From assembly GCF_023006505.1 (NCBI RefSeq), contig NZ_JALBGV010000001.1:140868-204867 (forward strand): 64,000 nt of DNA. The letters run 5' to 3'. Of the stretch, positions 7,178-14,442 are shown piece after piece (position 1 is the stretch's first letter; every line of letters starts with the position of its first letter). Both the position numbers and the translations under genes were made by a program. The notes under the pieces were generated by a model, which was not told where the DNA came from, did not search any database, and worked only from the letters and a program-made list of their open reading frames with translations. The stretch is from Neorhizobium sp. SHOUNA12A. Lineage in GTDB: Bacteria > Pseudomonadota > Alphaproteobacteria > Rhizobiales > Rhizobiaceae.

Positions 7178-7957
7178 ATGACGGATCAGATATTGCCAGC
7201 CGAGGCCGGCCGCGCCCCGGCCCAGCCTTTGAAGACAAGGCATCGCCTGAAAATCCTGAGCTATAATGTGCATAGCTGCATCGGTACCGATCGCCGGCTC
7301 GACCCCGCCCGGGTGGCCGAGGTCATCGCAGCCCTGGAACCGGATATCATCGGATTGCAGGAACTGGATGTCGGCCGCAGCCGTACCGGCGGGATAGACC
7401 AGGCGCATACGATTGCGTCTCTTCTACGGATGGAATTCCATTTCCACGCTGCACTCAACGTCGCCGAAGAGCGTTATGGCGATGCGATCCTGACGGCCCT
7501 TCCGGCAAGAATGGTCAAGGGTGCCGGCCTGCCCTCGCATGGCGAGCAGCGCGGCGCCGTCTGGGTGGAAATAGACGTCGGAGAACAGAAGCTGCAGGTC
7601 TTCAACACCCATCTCGGCCTGCTGGGCGGCGACCGGATGCGCCAGATCGGCGAGATCCTCGGGCCGTCCTGGATGGGGGCCCCGGATTGCCAGGGCAAGC
7701 CGAAGATCCTGATCGGCGATTTCAACGCAACTCCCGTGACTGCGACCTACAAGGCCGTCGCCCGCCAGATGGCGGACGCGCCGCTTGTGAGCGGGGGACG
7801 GCCCAAGCCCACTTTCCCATCGCGTCTGCCGCTCCTGAGGATAGACCACGTCTTCGTCTCCAGCGAAGTCACGCCCATCGCCACGCAGGTCGTGTCGACC
7901 CCGCTTTCCCGCCGGGCCTCCGATCATCTGCCGCTTCTGGTCACTGTCGAGCTCTGA
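7178..7957 (+). CDS. endonuclease/exonuclease/phosphatase-fold protein (YbhP-like)
   Basis: A 259-residue cytosolic protein of the EEP (DNase I/inositol-phosphatase) superfamily, metal-dependent phosphodiesterases or phosphatases. Motifs in order: LSYNVHS (~28), IGLQELD (~63), GDAILT (~105), NTHLGLL (~147), GDFNATP (~187), RIDHVFVS (~222) and SDHLPLL (~250), which carry the catalytic Glu, Asp, Asn and His. It lacks a signal peptide. E. coli ybhP lies with clsB and ybhN; the same three families are adjacent here in another arrangement. Substrate unknown. It reads from the symmetrical stress promoter that ends 8 bases before its ATG. Confidence 0.82.
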   Translation: MTDQILPAEAGRAPAQPLKTRHRLKILSYNVHSCIGTDRRLDPARVAEVIAALEPDIIGLQELDVGRSRTGGIDQAHTIASLLRMEFHFHAALNVAEERYGDAILTALPARMVKGAGLPSHGEQRGAVWVEIDVGEQKLQVFNTHLGLLGGDRMRQIGEILGPSWMGAPDCQGKPKILIGDFNATPVTATYKAVARQMADAPLVSGGRPKPTFPSRLPLLRIDHVFVSSEVTPIATQVVSTPLSRRASDHLPLLVTVEL

Positions 7958-7960
7958 TCC

Positions 7961-8644
7961 TCAATGGCTCAGGGTGCGGCTGAGCCGGTGAGCCTCCTTC
8001 AGAAGGCGCACCACGTCCTGGTCGGTCGTCTCCCTGAAGTCGCCGTAGTGCAGGCTGACTGCTTCCAGGCGGTCCGGAGCCGACAGGCAGACGATGTCGT
8101 CCACCTCTTCCTGCAGGGCTTCCAGCAATAGACGCGGCGCGACCGGCACCGCAATCCGGATCGATGCAACCCCCATGTCCTTCAGCGCATGGATGCCAGC
8201 GCGGATCGAGACGCCGTTCGCAATCCCGTCATCGACGAGAATGACGTCGCGTCCGGTGTGATCATGCTCGCTCGGCTCATCCTCCCCGAAATACATTCGG
8301 TGGCGCCGTTCGATTTCGGCAAGTTGGTGTTCGCGCTCGGCTGCGAGATAGCCTGGCGGCACGTGGAACCGGCGGGCGGCGTCTTCGTCGACGATCACGT
8401 GCGGCTCCCGCCCATCGACGACAGCGCCGATGCCGTATTCGGGATGACCGGGCGCGCCGATCTTGCGGACGATGAGGAGATCGAGCGGCAGGCCGAGCCG
8501 CTGGGCGACTTCGAAGGCCACGGGTACGCCGCCACGCGGCAGCGCCATCAGGATCGGATCGGGCGGCATCGCCGCCTGCATGGCTTCCGCCAATTGCCTT
8601 CCGGCATCCTCGCGATCGACAAAGGTTGGGCTTAGACCGAACAT
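7961..8644 (-). CDS. phosphoribosyltransferase-fold protein
   Basis: Type I phosphoribosyltransferase-domain protein of the stand-alone kind common in stress loci (sometimes fused to or next to dienelactone-hydrolase-like proteins). The PRPP loop is DVILVDDGIANG (about residues 131-142), and LMALPRGGVPVAFEVA near the N-terminus forms the nucleophile/hood side. It has 227 residues from the ATG at 8644, chosen for a strong GGGAGG Shine-Dalgarno; an upstream in-frame start at 8680 is less likely. The substrate base is unknown. An EcfG-type promoter lies about 95 bases upstream on the same strand. Confidence 0.78.
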   Translation of the reverse strand: MFGLSPTFVDREDAGRQLAEAMQAAMPPDPILMALPRGGVPVAFEVAQRLGLPLDLLIVRKIGAPGHPEYGIGAVVDGREPHVIVDEDAARRFHVPPGYLAAEREHQLAEIERRHRMYFGEDEPSEHDHTGRDVILVDDGIANGVSIRAGIHALKDMGVASIRIAVPVAPRLLLEALQEEVDDIVCLSAPDRLEAVSLHYGDFRETTDQDVVRLLKEAHRLSRTLSH

Positions 8645-8736
8645 GTCATCCTCCCAGGATGGTGCGGTGACATCTGCCACCGCACTTGGTTCTTCTGCCA
8701 GCCCGACTGTAACATATCACCAGCCGGACGTCCGAC

Positions 8737-8762
8737 AACCGTGAGGATGGGGTTTGGGTTCC
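8737..8762 (-). promoter_or_regulatory. EcfG-type promoter for the phosphoribosyltransferase gene
   Basis: Minus-strand GGAAC (8762-8758), 18 bases, GTT (8739-8737), one base longer than the other sites but within the published spacing range for TT. Predicted leader about 85 bases. Confidence 0.55.
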
Positions 8763-8778
8763 GTGCTCTCCAAAAGAG

Positions 8779-9021
8779 TCAGGAGCCCTTGCCCTTGTGG
8801 TGTTCGCTTTCCTGGTTGCGGCCGCGAATGATCGACGGATCGTCATGGAGGGAAACTTCCGCAGCCCGCATGTCCAGGTTATCGCCGCGACGGAATGCAT
8901 CCTTGGCCGCTTCGCTCCGTCGCAGGTCGGGGCCGGGATCGAAATCCTTGGGCGCATTGGCGGTATTTTCCCGCTTTTCGATGACGTTACGTTGTTGCTG
9001 ATGAGTTTTATTGCCTCGCAT
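8779..9021 (-). CDS. small hydrophilic stress-region protein, unknown
   Basis: An 80-residue protein, extremely charged (Arg, Glu, Asp, Gln, His), with no hydrophobic segment; it is expected to be disordered. The start is supported by a strong AAGGAGG Shine-Dalgarno. It is the last gene of a three-gene set (9560 to 8779) with gaps of 42 and 20 bases, likely one transcript from the EcfG-type promoter at 9593-9617. Family and function not recognised. Confidence 0.6.
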   Translation of the reverse strand: MRGNKTHQQQRNVIEKRENTANAPKDFDPGPDLRRSEAAKDAFRRGDNLDMRAAEVSLHDDPSIIRGRNQESEHHKGKGS

Positions 9022-9041
9022 GGTCTATCCTCCTTGAGAGG

Positions 9042-9248
9042 TCATTTGTTCGCCCGGCCGCGTTGGTTGGGATCGACGCCGCCGAAACGGGTCGTGTCGT
9101 TGCCGACATCGCCTTCCTCGGTATTCTCGCCGGCGATCTCGTCAGCGCCGGTAAAGCGGTTCAACCCTTTCGACTGGCCTATGCCTGGATCCTCCTTGAG
9201 ATCGGCGTCGCTCGGCTTGCGGGTCTTGAAGTGCTTGGAAGTGGACAT
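9042..9248 (-). CDS. small hydrophilic stress-region protein, unknown
   Basis: A 68-residue, Gly/Asp/Lys/Thr-rich soluble protein without cysteine or membrane helix. An AAGGAGG Shine-Dalgarno sits 5-6 bases before the ATG. It is the middle gene of the apparent 9560-8779 operon. Its composition (polar and Gly-rich, few aromatics) resembles hydrophilin-like desiccation or osmotic proteins, but this is only a compositional analogy. Confidence 0.6.
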   Translation of the reverse strand: MSTSKHFKTRKPSDADLKEDPGIGQSKGLNRFTGADEIAGENTEEGDVGNDTTRFGGVDPNQRGRANK

Positions 9249-9290
9249 GATCGTCCTCCTTGGCTCCGGGACCGCGGTCTGGCCGCGGCC

Positions 9291-9560
9291 TCAGTGTTTC
9301 GTGCTGGACACGAATTTGTTAAAGCGGCTGGTTTTGCCGGCTTCCGTTTCTTCCTGGAAAAGGAAGACGAGCTTGTTCTCATCGAAGATCGAGAAGAAGT
9401 CGTCCCATGCGATTTCCTCCAGGGATTCTTCCGGCTTCCCGAAATCGACGCGCAGAATGCCCTCTTCCCGGGCACCCTTCACCCGGGCCGGATGGCCGCC
9501 GCGTTCCTCGATCCATTGCCGGATTTCCTTGTGATCGGTGGTTTCGACGGCTTTGCTCAT
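9291..9560 (-). CDS. small conserved protein (rhizobial WDDFFxIFDENKL type)
   Basis: An 89-residue soluble protein beginning SKAVETTDHKEIRQWIEERGG and ending with IAWDDFFSIFDENKLVFLFQEET. The pattern (D-H-x-x-I-R-x-W at the start, W-D-x-F-F...FDENKLxFLxQE at the end) is familiar from a widespread proteobacterial small-protein family; I recall such proteins sometimes carrying a misleading 'glucan branching enzyme' label, and see nothing here to support that activity. A GGAGAA Shine-Dalgarno precedes the ATG. First gene of the small-protein operon, 33 bases downstream of an EcfG-type promoter. Confidence 0.7.
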   Translation of the reverse strand: MSKAVETTDHKEIRQWIEERGGHPARVKGAREEGILRVDFGKPEESLEEIAWDDFFSIFDENKLVFLFQEETEAGKTSRFNKFVSSTKH

Positions 9561-9592
9561 GGTGCGTTTCTCCTTTCCATACCTGCTTGTCG

Positions 9593-9617
9593 AACCGGGG
9601 CCGCCACCGAAGGTTCC
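9593..9617 (-). promoter_or_regulatory. EcfG-type promoter for the small-protein operon
   Basis: Minus-strand GGAAC (9617-9613), 17 bases, GTT (9595-9593). Transcription would start near 9586, about 25 bases before the 9560 start codon. Confidence 0.7.
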
Positions 9618-9637
9618 GCGTCAAAACAAGCGAAGGG

Positions 9638-9662
9638 GGAACAAAACTCATGATCATGGGTT
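9638..9662 (+). promoter_or_regulatory. EcfG-type promoter for a putative small RNA
   Basis: GGAAC (9638-9642), 17 bases, GTT (9660-9662) on the plus strand, back to back with the minus-strand site at 9593-9617. No protein gene with a ribosome-binding site follows before the intrinsic terminator at 9726-9755. Confidence 0.65.
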
Positions 9663-9667
9663 CACCG

Positions 9668-9755
9668 CGGGTCGGACGCATGACCTCCACGCGGCCGACA
9701 TTGTCATAAGTACCCTCCCCAACTTGGCGCTTCCCCTCACCGGGAAGCGCCTTTT
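9668..9755 (+). ncRNA. putative general-stress small RNA with C-rich loops
   Basis: About 88 nucleotides framed by an EcfG-type promoter (9638-9662) and a perfect intrinsic terminator (9726-9755), with no plausible reading frame. The 5' part can fold as GTCGG (9671-9675) with CCGAC (9695-9699), leaving GACCTCCAC in the loop. A single-stranded linker ACCCTCCCC (9712-9720) then precedes the terminator stem. Both C-rich stretches are anti-Shine-Dalgarno-like, a design shared by Caulobacter GsrN and several rhizobial trans-acting sRNAs. Start and fold are inferred by eye. The rest of the 9561-9896 gap holds two promoters and the cydA leader. Confidence 0.55.
9726..9755 (+). terminator. intrinsic terminator
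   Basis: GGCGCTTCCC (9726-9735), loop CTCACC, GGGAAGCGCC (9742-9751), then TTTT (9752-9755): a perfect 10-bp GC-rich stem with a T-run, oriented for plus-strand transcription. No plus-strand protein gene ends in front of it, which is why a small RNA is proposed. Confidence 0.8.
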
Positions 9756-9802
9756 CGTTCACTGCGGCGGTTCAACGCAGGGCCGCGGCATCCGGGCGCG
9801 CG

Positions 9803-9828
9803 GCATTGATGCGCATTGATCTCTTGAC
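9803..9828 (+). promoter_or_regulatory. tandem GCATTGAT repeats and -35 upstream of cydA
   Basis: GCATTGAT occurs at 9803-9810 and 9813-9820, exactly 10 bases apart (one helical turn), followed by TTGAC at 9824-9828. The arrangement resembles tandem response-regulator half-sites in front of a -35 element. The -10 (near 9847) is weak, as expected for an activated promoter. The activator is not identified. Confidence 0.35.
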
Positions 9829-9896
9829 GCCCCCCGCCGATTGTCATCCGATGAGATGGATGGGCTTCCGGCCCCCGCCAGAAAAGGGATGACGCC

Positions 9897-11315
9897 ATGT
9901 TCGAGACCTTCGACGCGACGCTGCTGGCGCGCATGCAGTTCGCCTTCACGGTCTCGTTCCACATCATTTTTCCCGCGTTTTCGATCGGGCTGGCGAGTTA
10001 TCTCGCCGTGCTGGAAGGTCTTTGGCTGTGGAAGAAACAGGTCGTCTATCTGGAGCTGTTCGACTTCTGGAAGACGATTTTTGCGCTCGCCTTCGGCATG
10101 GGCGTCGTCTCCGGTATCGTCATGTCCTATCAGTTCGGCACGAACTGGAGCGTGTTCTCCGACAAGGTCGGCCCGATCATCGGCCCGCTGATGGGCTACG
10201 AAGTGCTCTCGGCATTTTTCCTGGAGGCAGGCTTCCTCGGCATCATGCTGTTCGGCCGCAATCGCGTCGGCCCCGGCCTGCATTTCTTCGCCACCTTGAT
10301 GGTCGCGGTCGGCACCTTGATCTCGGCAACCTGGATCCTTTCCGCCAACTCCTGGATGCAGACGCCGCAAGGTTTTGCGATGAACGACAAGGGTCAGTTC
10401 ATCCCCGCCGACTGGTGGGCAGTCATCTTCAACCCATCCTTCCCCTATCGCCTCGTCCACATGGTGCTTGCCGCCTATCTGACGACCGCCCTTGTGGTCG
10501 GCGCGGTCGGCGGCCTGCATCTTCTGCGCCGCACCGCCCCCTTGCGCGCTGGCACGATGTTTTCGATGGCGATGTGGATGCTGACGATTGTCGCCCCGAT
10601 CCAGATCTTTGCCGGTGATCAGCACGGCCTCAACACGCTGGAACACCAGCCGGTCAAGGTCATGGCGATGGAAGGCCACTACCAGAGCCATCCGGACGGC
10701 GCGCCGCTGATCCTCTTCGGCCTGCCGAACCAGGCCGAGCAACGGATCGACTATGCAATCGAGATCCCGAAGCTCTCGAGCCTCATCCTGAAACACAGCC
10801 TCGATGCGCCGCTCAAGGGCCTCGATACCGTACCGCGCGAATTGCAGCCGCCGGTACCAATCGTGTTCTGGTCCTTCCGCATCATGGTGGGTCTCGGCTT
10901 TGCGATGCTAGGCCTCGGCCTCTGGAGCCTGTACTGTCGATGGAAGGGCAGCCTCTACACGACCGAGTGGCTGCACCGCGCCGCGATGGTGATGGGGCCG
11001 GCCGGTTTCGTCGCTGTGCTCGCCGGCTGGGTGACAACCGAGGTCGGCCGCCAGCCCTATACCGTCTATGGCCACCTGCTGACCGCCAATTCCGTCTCGC
11101 CGATCGCGGCGGCGGCCGTGGGCTCCTCGCTGATCGCCTTCATCATCGTCTATTTCCTCGTCTTCGGCGCCGGCACCTTCTACATTCTGCGGCTGATGTC
11201 CCGCCTGCCGCGCGATCCGAGCGGCGACCTCGGCGAAGGCCCGATCCGAACCGCCGGCATCAATCCCGGCCCGCAAACCCCGGCACTTCAGGCAGGAACC
11301 CGTCATGGTCATTGA
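9897..11315 (+). CDS. cydA: cytochrome bd ubiquinol oxidase subunit I
   Basis: Subunit I of the quinol-oxidising cytochrome bd (bd-I/CIO family) terminal oxidase in the inner membrane; carries hemes b558, b595 and d and reduces O2 to water at high affinity. Ligand residues are visible: His22 in RMQFAFTVSFHIIFP (b595/d region), His188 in PYRLVHMV and Met330 in FWSFRIMVG (b558), and the GRQPY motif at 384-388. At 472 residues it is shorter than E. coli CydA (522), fitting the short-Q-loop, cyanide-insensitive-type subfamily. About nine membrane helices. It overlaps cydB by 11 bp. Tandem GCATTGAT repeats upstream may be activator sites. Confidence 0.95.
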   Translation: MFETFDATLLARMQFAFTVSFHIIFPAFSIGLASYLAVLEGLWLWKKQVVYLELFDFWKTIFALAFGMGVVSGIVMSYQFGTNWSVFSDKVGPIIGPLMGYEVLSAFFLEAGFLGIMLFGRNRVGPGLHFFATLMVAVGTLISATWILSANSWMQTPQGFAMNDKGQFIPADWWAVIFNPSFPYRLVHMVLAAYLTTALVVGAVGGLHLLRRTAPLRAGTMFSMAMWMLTIVAPIQIFAGDQHGLNTLEHQPVKVMAMEGHYQSHPDGAPLILFGLPNQAEQRIDYAIEIPKLSSLILKHSLDAPLKGLDTVPRELQPPVPIVFWSFRIMVGLGFAMLGLGLWSLYCRWKGSLYTTEWLHRAAMVMGPAGFVAVLAGWVTTEVGRQPYTVYGHLLTANSVSPIAAAAVGSSLIAFIIVYFLVFGAGTFYILRLMSRLPRDPSGDLGEGPIRTAGINPGPQTPALQAGTRHGH

Positions 11316-12309
11316 CCTTCCCTTCATCTGGGCGGCCATCATCGCCTTTGCGGTGCTTGCCTATGTCATCCTCGACGGGTTCGACCTCGGCGTCGGCATC
11401 CTCTTCCCGCTGTTTCCGGAAAAGCGCCATCGCGACGTGATGATGAACAGCGTCGCACCGGTCTGGGACGGCAACGAGACCTGGCTTGTCCTCGGCGGCG
11501 GCGGGCTGATGGCGGTTTTTCCGCTCGCCTATGCGACGATCCTGCCGGCACTCTACGCACCTATCATCGCCATGCTGCTCGGGCTGATCTTTCGAGGCGT
11601 CGCCTTCGAATACCGCTGGCGCACCGGCCGGGCGCAATATCTCTGGAACTGGGCCTTTGCCGGCGGCTCGTTCATGGCGGCGCTGGCGCAAGGGGTCGCG
11701 CTTGGCGCGCTAGTGCAAGGCATTCCGGTTGCAAATCGCGCCTATTCCGGCGGCTGGTGGGACTGGCTGACCCCGTTTTCGATCGCCACCGGCCTTGCTG
11801 TCGTCATTGGTTACGCGCTGCTCGGCTCGACCTGGCTGGTGATGAAAACGACGGGCGACCTTCGCGACAAGGCCCGCAGCCTTTCCTATATCGCAGCGCT
11901 CGCGACACTCGCCGCCATGGCGATCTTCAGTCTCTGGACGCCCTTTCTCGAACCGCTCTATCTGAAACGCTGGTTCTCCTGGCCGACGGCGATCTTCAGC
12001 GTCATCGTGCCGCTGCTTGTCCTCGGCTGTTTCTGGCTTCTGCTTACGGGCCTGAAAAACAACCGCGACAGCCGGCCTTTCCTTGCCGCGCTCGGGCTTT
12101 TCATACTTGGCTACGCAGGCATCGGCATCAGCTTCTATCCCTATATCGTGCCGACATCCGTGACGATCTGGGACGCCGCGGCGCCCGACGAGAGCCTCGG
12201 CTTCCTGCTGGTCGGCGCGCTGATCCTGGTGCCGCTGATCCTTGCCTATACGAGCTATGCCTATTGGGTCTTCCGCGGCAAGGTCGATCCGGAAGAGGGT
12301 TATCACTGA
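11305..12309 (+). CDS. cydB: cytochrome bd ubiquinol oxidase subunit II
   Basis: Subunit II of cytochrome bd oxidase, 334 residues with about eight or nine membrane helices. The N-terminal AYVILDGFDLGVGILFP and the following VAPVWDGNETWLVLGGGGLMAVFP are the most conserved CydB signatures. It stabilises the heme-bearing subunit and forms the pseudo-symmetrical partner. Translationally coupled: it starts 11 bases inside cydA and its TGA overlaps the ATG of the following small gene (TGATG). Confidence 0.95.
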   Translation: MVIDLPFIWAAIIAFAVLAYVILDGFDLGVGILFPLFPEKRHRDVMMNSVAPVWDGNETWLVLGGGGLMAVFPLAYATILPALYAPIIAMLLGLIFRGVAFEYRWRTGRAQYLWNWAFAGGSFMAALAQGVALGALVQGIPVANRAYSGGWWDWLTPFSIATGLAVVIGYALLGSTWLVMKTTGDLRDKARSLSYIAALATLAAMAIFSLWTPFLEPLYLKRWFSWPTAIFSVIVPLLVLGCFWLLLTGLKNNRDSRPFLAALGLFILGYAGIGISFYPYIVPTSVTIWDAAAPDESLGFLLVGALILVPLILAYTSYAYWVFRGKVDPEEGYH

Positions 12310-12422
12310 TGGCCGGCGGCGAAACCTTCAGGCGACTCGCCTGGTTCGTCGGCCTCTGGGTGGCCGGAGTGGTAACGGTCGGCACTGTCGGCCTGATCAT
12401 CAAATTCTGGCTCGGCGCCTAA
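12309..12422 (+). CDS. DUF2474-type small cytochrome bd subunit (CydX-like)
   Basis: A 37-residue protein (starts MAGGETFRRLAWFVG, ends IIKFWLGA) with one membrane helix at about residues 10-33. Its ATG overlaps the cydB stop codon (TGATG), the usual position of small bd-oxidase subunits (CydX/YbgT in enterobacteria, DUF2474/CioX-like proteins in alphaproteobacteria). The pattern W-x-x-G-LW-x-x-G-V...K-x-W-L fits DUF2474. It probably stabilises the oxidase. The stop at 12420-12422 overlaps the convergent regulator gene by 4 bases. Confidence 0.75.
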   Translation: MAGGETFRRLAWFVGLWVAGVVTVGTVGLIIKFWLGA

Positions 12423-12973
12423 CGCCGGGTCAGCGCCACCACATAACGTGCCGGTTCCTTGCCCGGATTGAAGAAGACGCAATCGGCAGGCGGGCCGAGC
12501 AGAAGGCAATCACCTTCGGTGAGATGATGCATCACCGTCCCCTCCTGGAAATCGAGCCGGCCCGAAAGTACCCAGATCTGCTGGTGCTGGAAGGCGAAGG
12601 CGGATGCCGGATAAGGCACGCGCACGCCTGATGGCAGCGATACATCCAGAAGCTCCAACGGGGAATTCGCCGGAGAGACCGCGCGGCGGGTGTAACCCGT
12701 TTCCGGATCGGTCCAGACCGGCTGTTCCGCCTGCAGCGCGACGCGCTCCTGCGCCCGCTCGGCAAGCGCCAGCAGAACTGAGAGCGGCAGACCGAAAGCG
12801 CCCGAGAGTCGGCCGAGCACTGTCGCCGTCGGGCTCGCCTCGTTGCGCTCAATCTTGCTGATCATCGCCTTGGAAACGCCCGAGCGTTCGGCAAGCTCGG
12901 CCAGGGACCAGCCCCGCGCTTCCCGCTCGATCTTCAGCCGCATGGCGATCGCCTGGACCGGGTCGTTCTCCAT
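12419..12973 (-). CDS. XRE-family regulator with C-terminal cupin
   Basis: A 184-residue transcription factor: N-terminal helix-turn-helix of the XRE/Cro type (RLKIEREARGWSLAELAERSG, then SKAMISKIERNEASPT, about residues 10-60) and a C-terminal cupin sensor (about 105-184; PASAFAFQHQQIWVLSGRL...EGDCLLLGPP). Such HTH-cupin proteins repress small-molecule metabolism genes. The ATG at 12973 is taken; a TTG at 12982 behind AAAGG is an alternative. It is divergent from the flavin monooxygenase/MFS pair (13077), its most likely target, and convergent with the cyd operon. Confidence 0.82.
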   Translation of the reverse strand: MENDPVQAIAMRLKIEREARGWSLAELAERSGVSKAMISKIERNEASPTATVLGRLSGAFGLPLSVLLALAERAQERVALQAEQPVWTDPETGYTRRAVSPANSPLELLDVSLPSGVRVPYPASAFAFQHQQIWVLSGRLDFQEGTVMHHLTEGDCLLLGPPADCVFFNPGKEPARYVVALTRR

Positions 12974-13076
12974 CTGCTGCAAGCGGCTTGCCTTTCAATA
13001 ATCGTCTTCTATAGTGGACGAAAAAATCTTATAAGAGACAAGCATTATCGGCAATGAGGAATTTAAAGGGAAGATC

Positions 13077-14438
13077 GTGACACGCGAAATCCGGTTCAAC
13101 GCCTTCGACATGAACTGCGTCGGCCACATCCAGCAGGGGCTCTGGGCGCATCCACGGGACCAGTCGCACCGTTATGCGCAACTGCGCTACTGGACGGACT
13201 ATGCGAAAAGGCTGGAGGCCGGCCTGTTCGACGGCATATTCCTCGCCGACGTTCTCGGCGTCAACGACGTCTTCGGCGGCAGCAATGCGGCGGCGCTGAG
13301 GGGTGCGGTACAGGTGCCGGTCAACGATCCGCTGCTGCTGGTGCCGGCCATGGCTGCCGTCACCGAACATCTCTCATTTGGCGTTACCGCCAACTTGACC
13401 CACGAACCGCCTTTCGTCTTCGCACGCCGCATGTCGACGCTCGATCATCTGACGGGCGGTCGGATCGGCTGGAACATCGTCACCGGTTACCTCGACAGTG
13501 CCGCGAAGGCGATCGGCCTCGACGGCATGGCCGCCCATGACGACCGCTACGACCTCGCCGACGAATACATGGAGATCATGTACCGGCTCTGGGAGGCGAG
13601 CTGGGAAGACGACGCCGTGGTCTTCGATCGGGCAAATCACGTCTATGCAGACCCGGCCAAGGTCCACAAGGTCCATCACCGCGGCAAGCAATATGGCATC
13701 GAGGCGATCCATCTCTGCGAACCTTCGCCGCAGCGCACGCCGGTCCTCTACCAGGCCGGTTCCTCGACCCGCGGCCGGCAGTTCGCCGCCACCCATGCCG
13801 AATGCGTCTTCGTCAACGGCCAGAAGACCGAAGGCGTCAAGGGCATCGTCGACGACATCAGGGCTCGCGCCGTCGAATACGGCCGCAACGCCGAGGACGT
13901 CAAAGTCTTCGTCGGCGCCACGATCGTTACCGCCCGAACCGAAAAGGAGGCGCGCGAAAAGTTCGAGGATTATCGCGCCTATGCGAGCTCCGAAGGAGCG
14001 CTCGTGCATGCGGCCGGCTCGCTCGGCATCGACTTTGCAAAATATGATCTCGACGAACCGATCGAGACCGGCAAGAGCTCTGCGATCGTCTCGAATGTCG
14101 AGGCTATGACCCGCACCGCCGGACCTCAATGGACCAAGCGCAAGCTGCTCGAACAGATGGTGCTCGGCAGCCGCCAGGCGCCGATGATCGGTTCCGCCGA
14201 ACAGATCGCCGACAACCTCGTCGTCTGGATGGATGAGGCCGGCGTCGACGGTTTCAACCTGTCGCGCACCGTTGTGCCGGAATGTTTCGACGATATCATC
14301 GAGCTTGTGATCCCGATCCTGCAGGAACGCGGTCTCTACAAGACCGGCTATCGCGAAGGCCCGTTCCGTGAAAAGCTGTTCGGGGCGCCGCGCCTGCCCG
14401 ACAGGCATATCGCCGCCAGATATCGCACCATGGGATAA
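13077..14438 (+). CDS. NtaA/SnaA/DszA-family flavin-dependent monooxygenase
   Basis: Luciferase-like (LLM) class flavin monooxygenase of the NtaA/SnaA/DszA/EmoA branch, 453 residues, using reduced FMN supplied by a separate reductase. Family motifs include GLFDGIFLADVLG near residue 50, RRMSTLDHLTGGRIGWNIVTG near residue 120, and QAGSSTRGRQFAATHAE near residue 225. Members oxidise nitrilotriacetate, EDTA, organosulfur compounds and similar xenobiotics; the substrate is not predictable. GTG start with AAGGGA 6 bases upstream. The MFS transporter gene follows after 4 bases, suggesting uptake and oxidation of the same compound. Confidence 0.85.
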   Translation: MTREIRFNAFDMNCVGHIQQGLWAHPRDQSHRYAQLRYWTDYAKRLEAGLFDGIFLADVLGVNDVFGGSNAAALRGAVQVPVNDPLLLVPAMAAVTEHLSFGVTANLTHEPPFVFARRMSTLDHLTGGRIGWNIVTGYLDSAAKAIGLDGMAAHDDRYDLADEYMEIMYRLWEASWEDDAVVFDRANHVYADPAKVHKVHHRGKQYGIEAIHLCEPSPQRTPVLYQAGSSTRGRQFAATHAECVFVNGQKTEGVKGIVDDIRARAVEYGRNAEDVKVFVGATIVTARTEKEAREKFEDYRAYASSEGALVHAAGSLGIDFAKYDLDEPIETGKSSAIVSNVEAMTRTAGPQWTKRKLLEQMVLGSRQAPMIGSAEQIADNLVVWMDEAGVDGFNLSRTVVPECFDDIIELVIPILQERGLYKTGYREGPFREKLFGAPRLPDRHIAARYRTMG

Positions 14439-14442
14439 ACCG

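Noticed and set aside
7113..7238. 42-codon N-terminal extension of the YbhN-like gene
   Set aside because: It would run through the bidirectional promoter and overlap the divergent gene; the ATG at 7112 has a good Shine-Dalgarno and starts at the expected basic residues before the first helix.
9806..9819. FNR/FixK box (TTGAT-N4-ATCAA) upstream of cydA
   Set aside because: Only the left half matches; the right half reads ATTGA. The tandem GCATTGAT repeat describes the sequence better.
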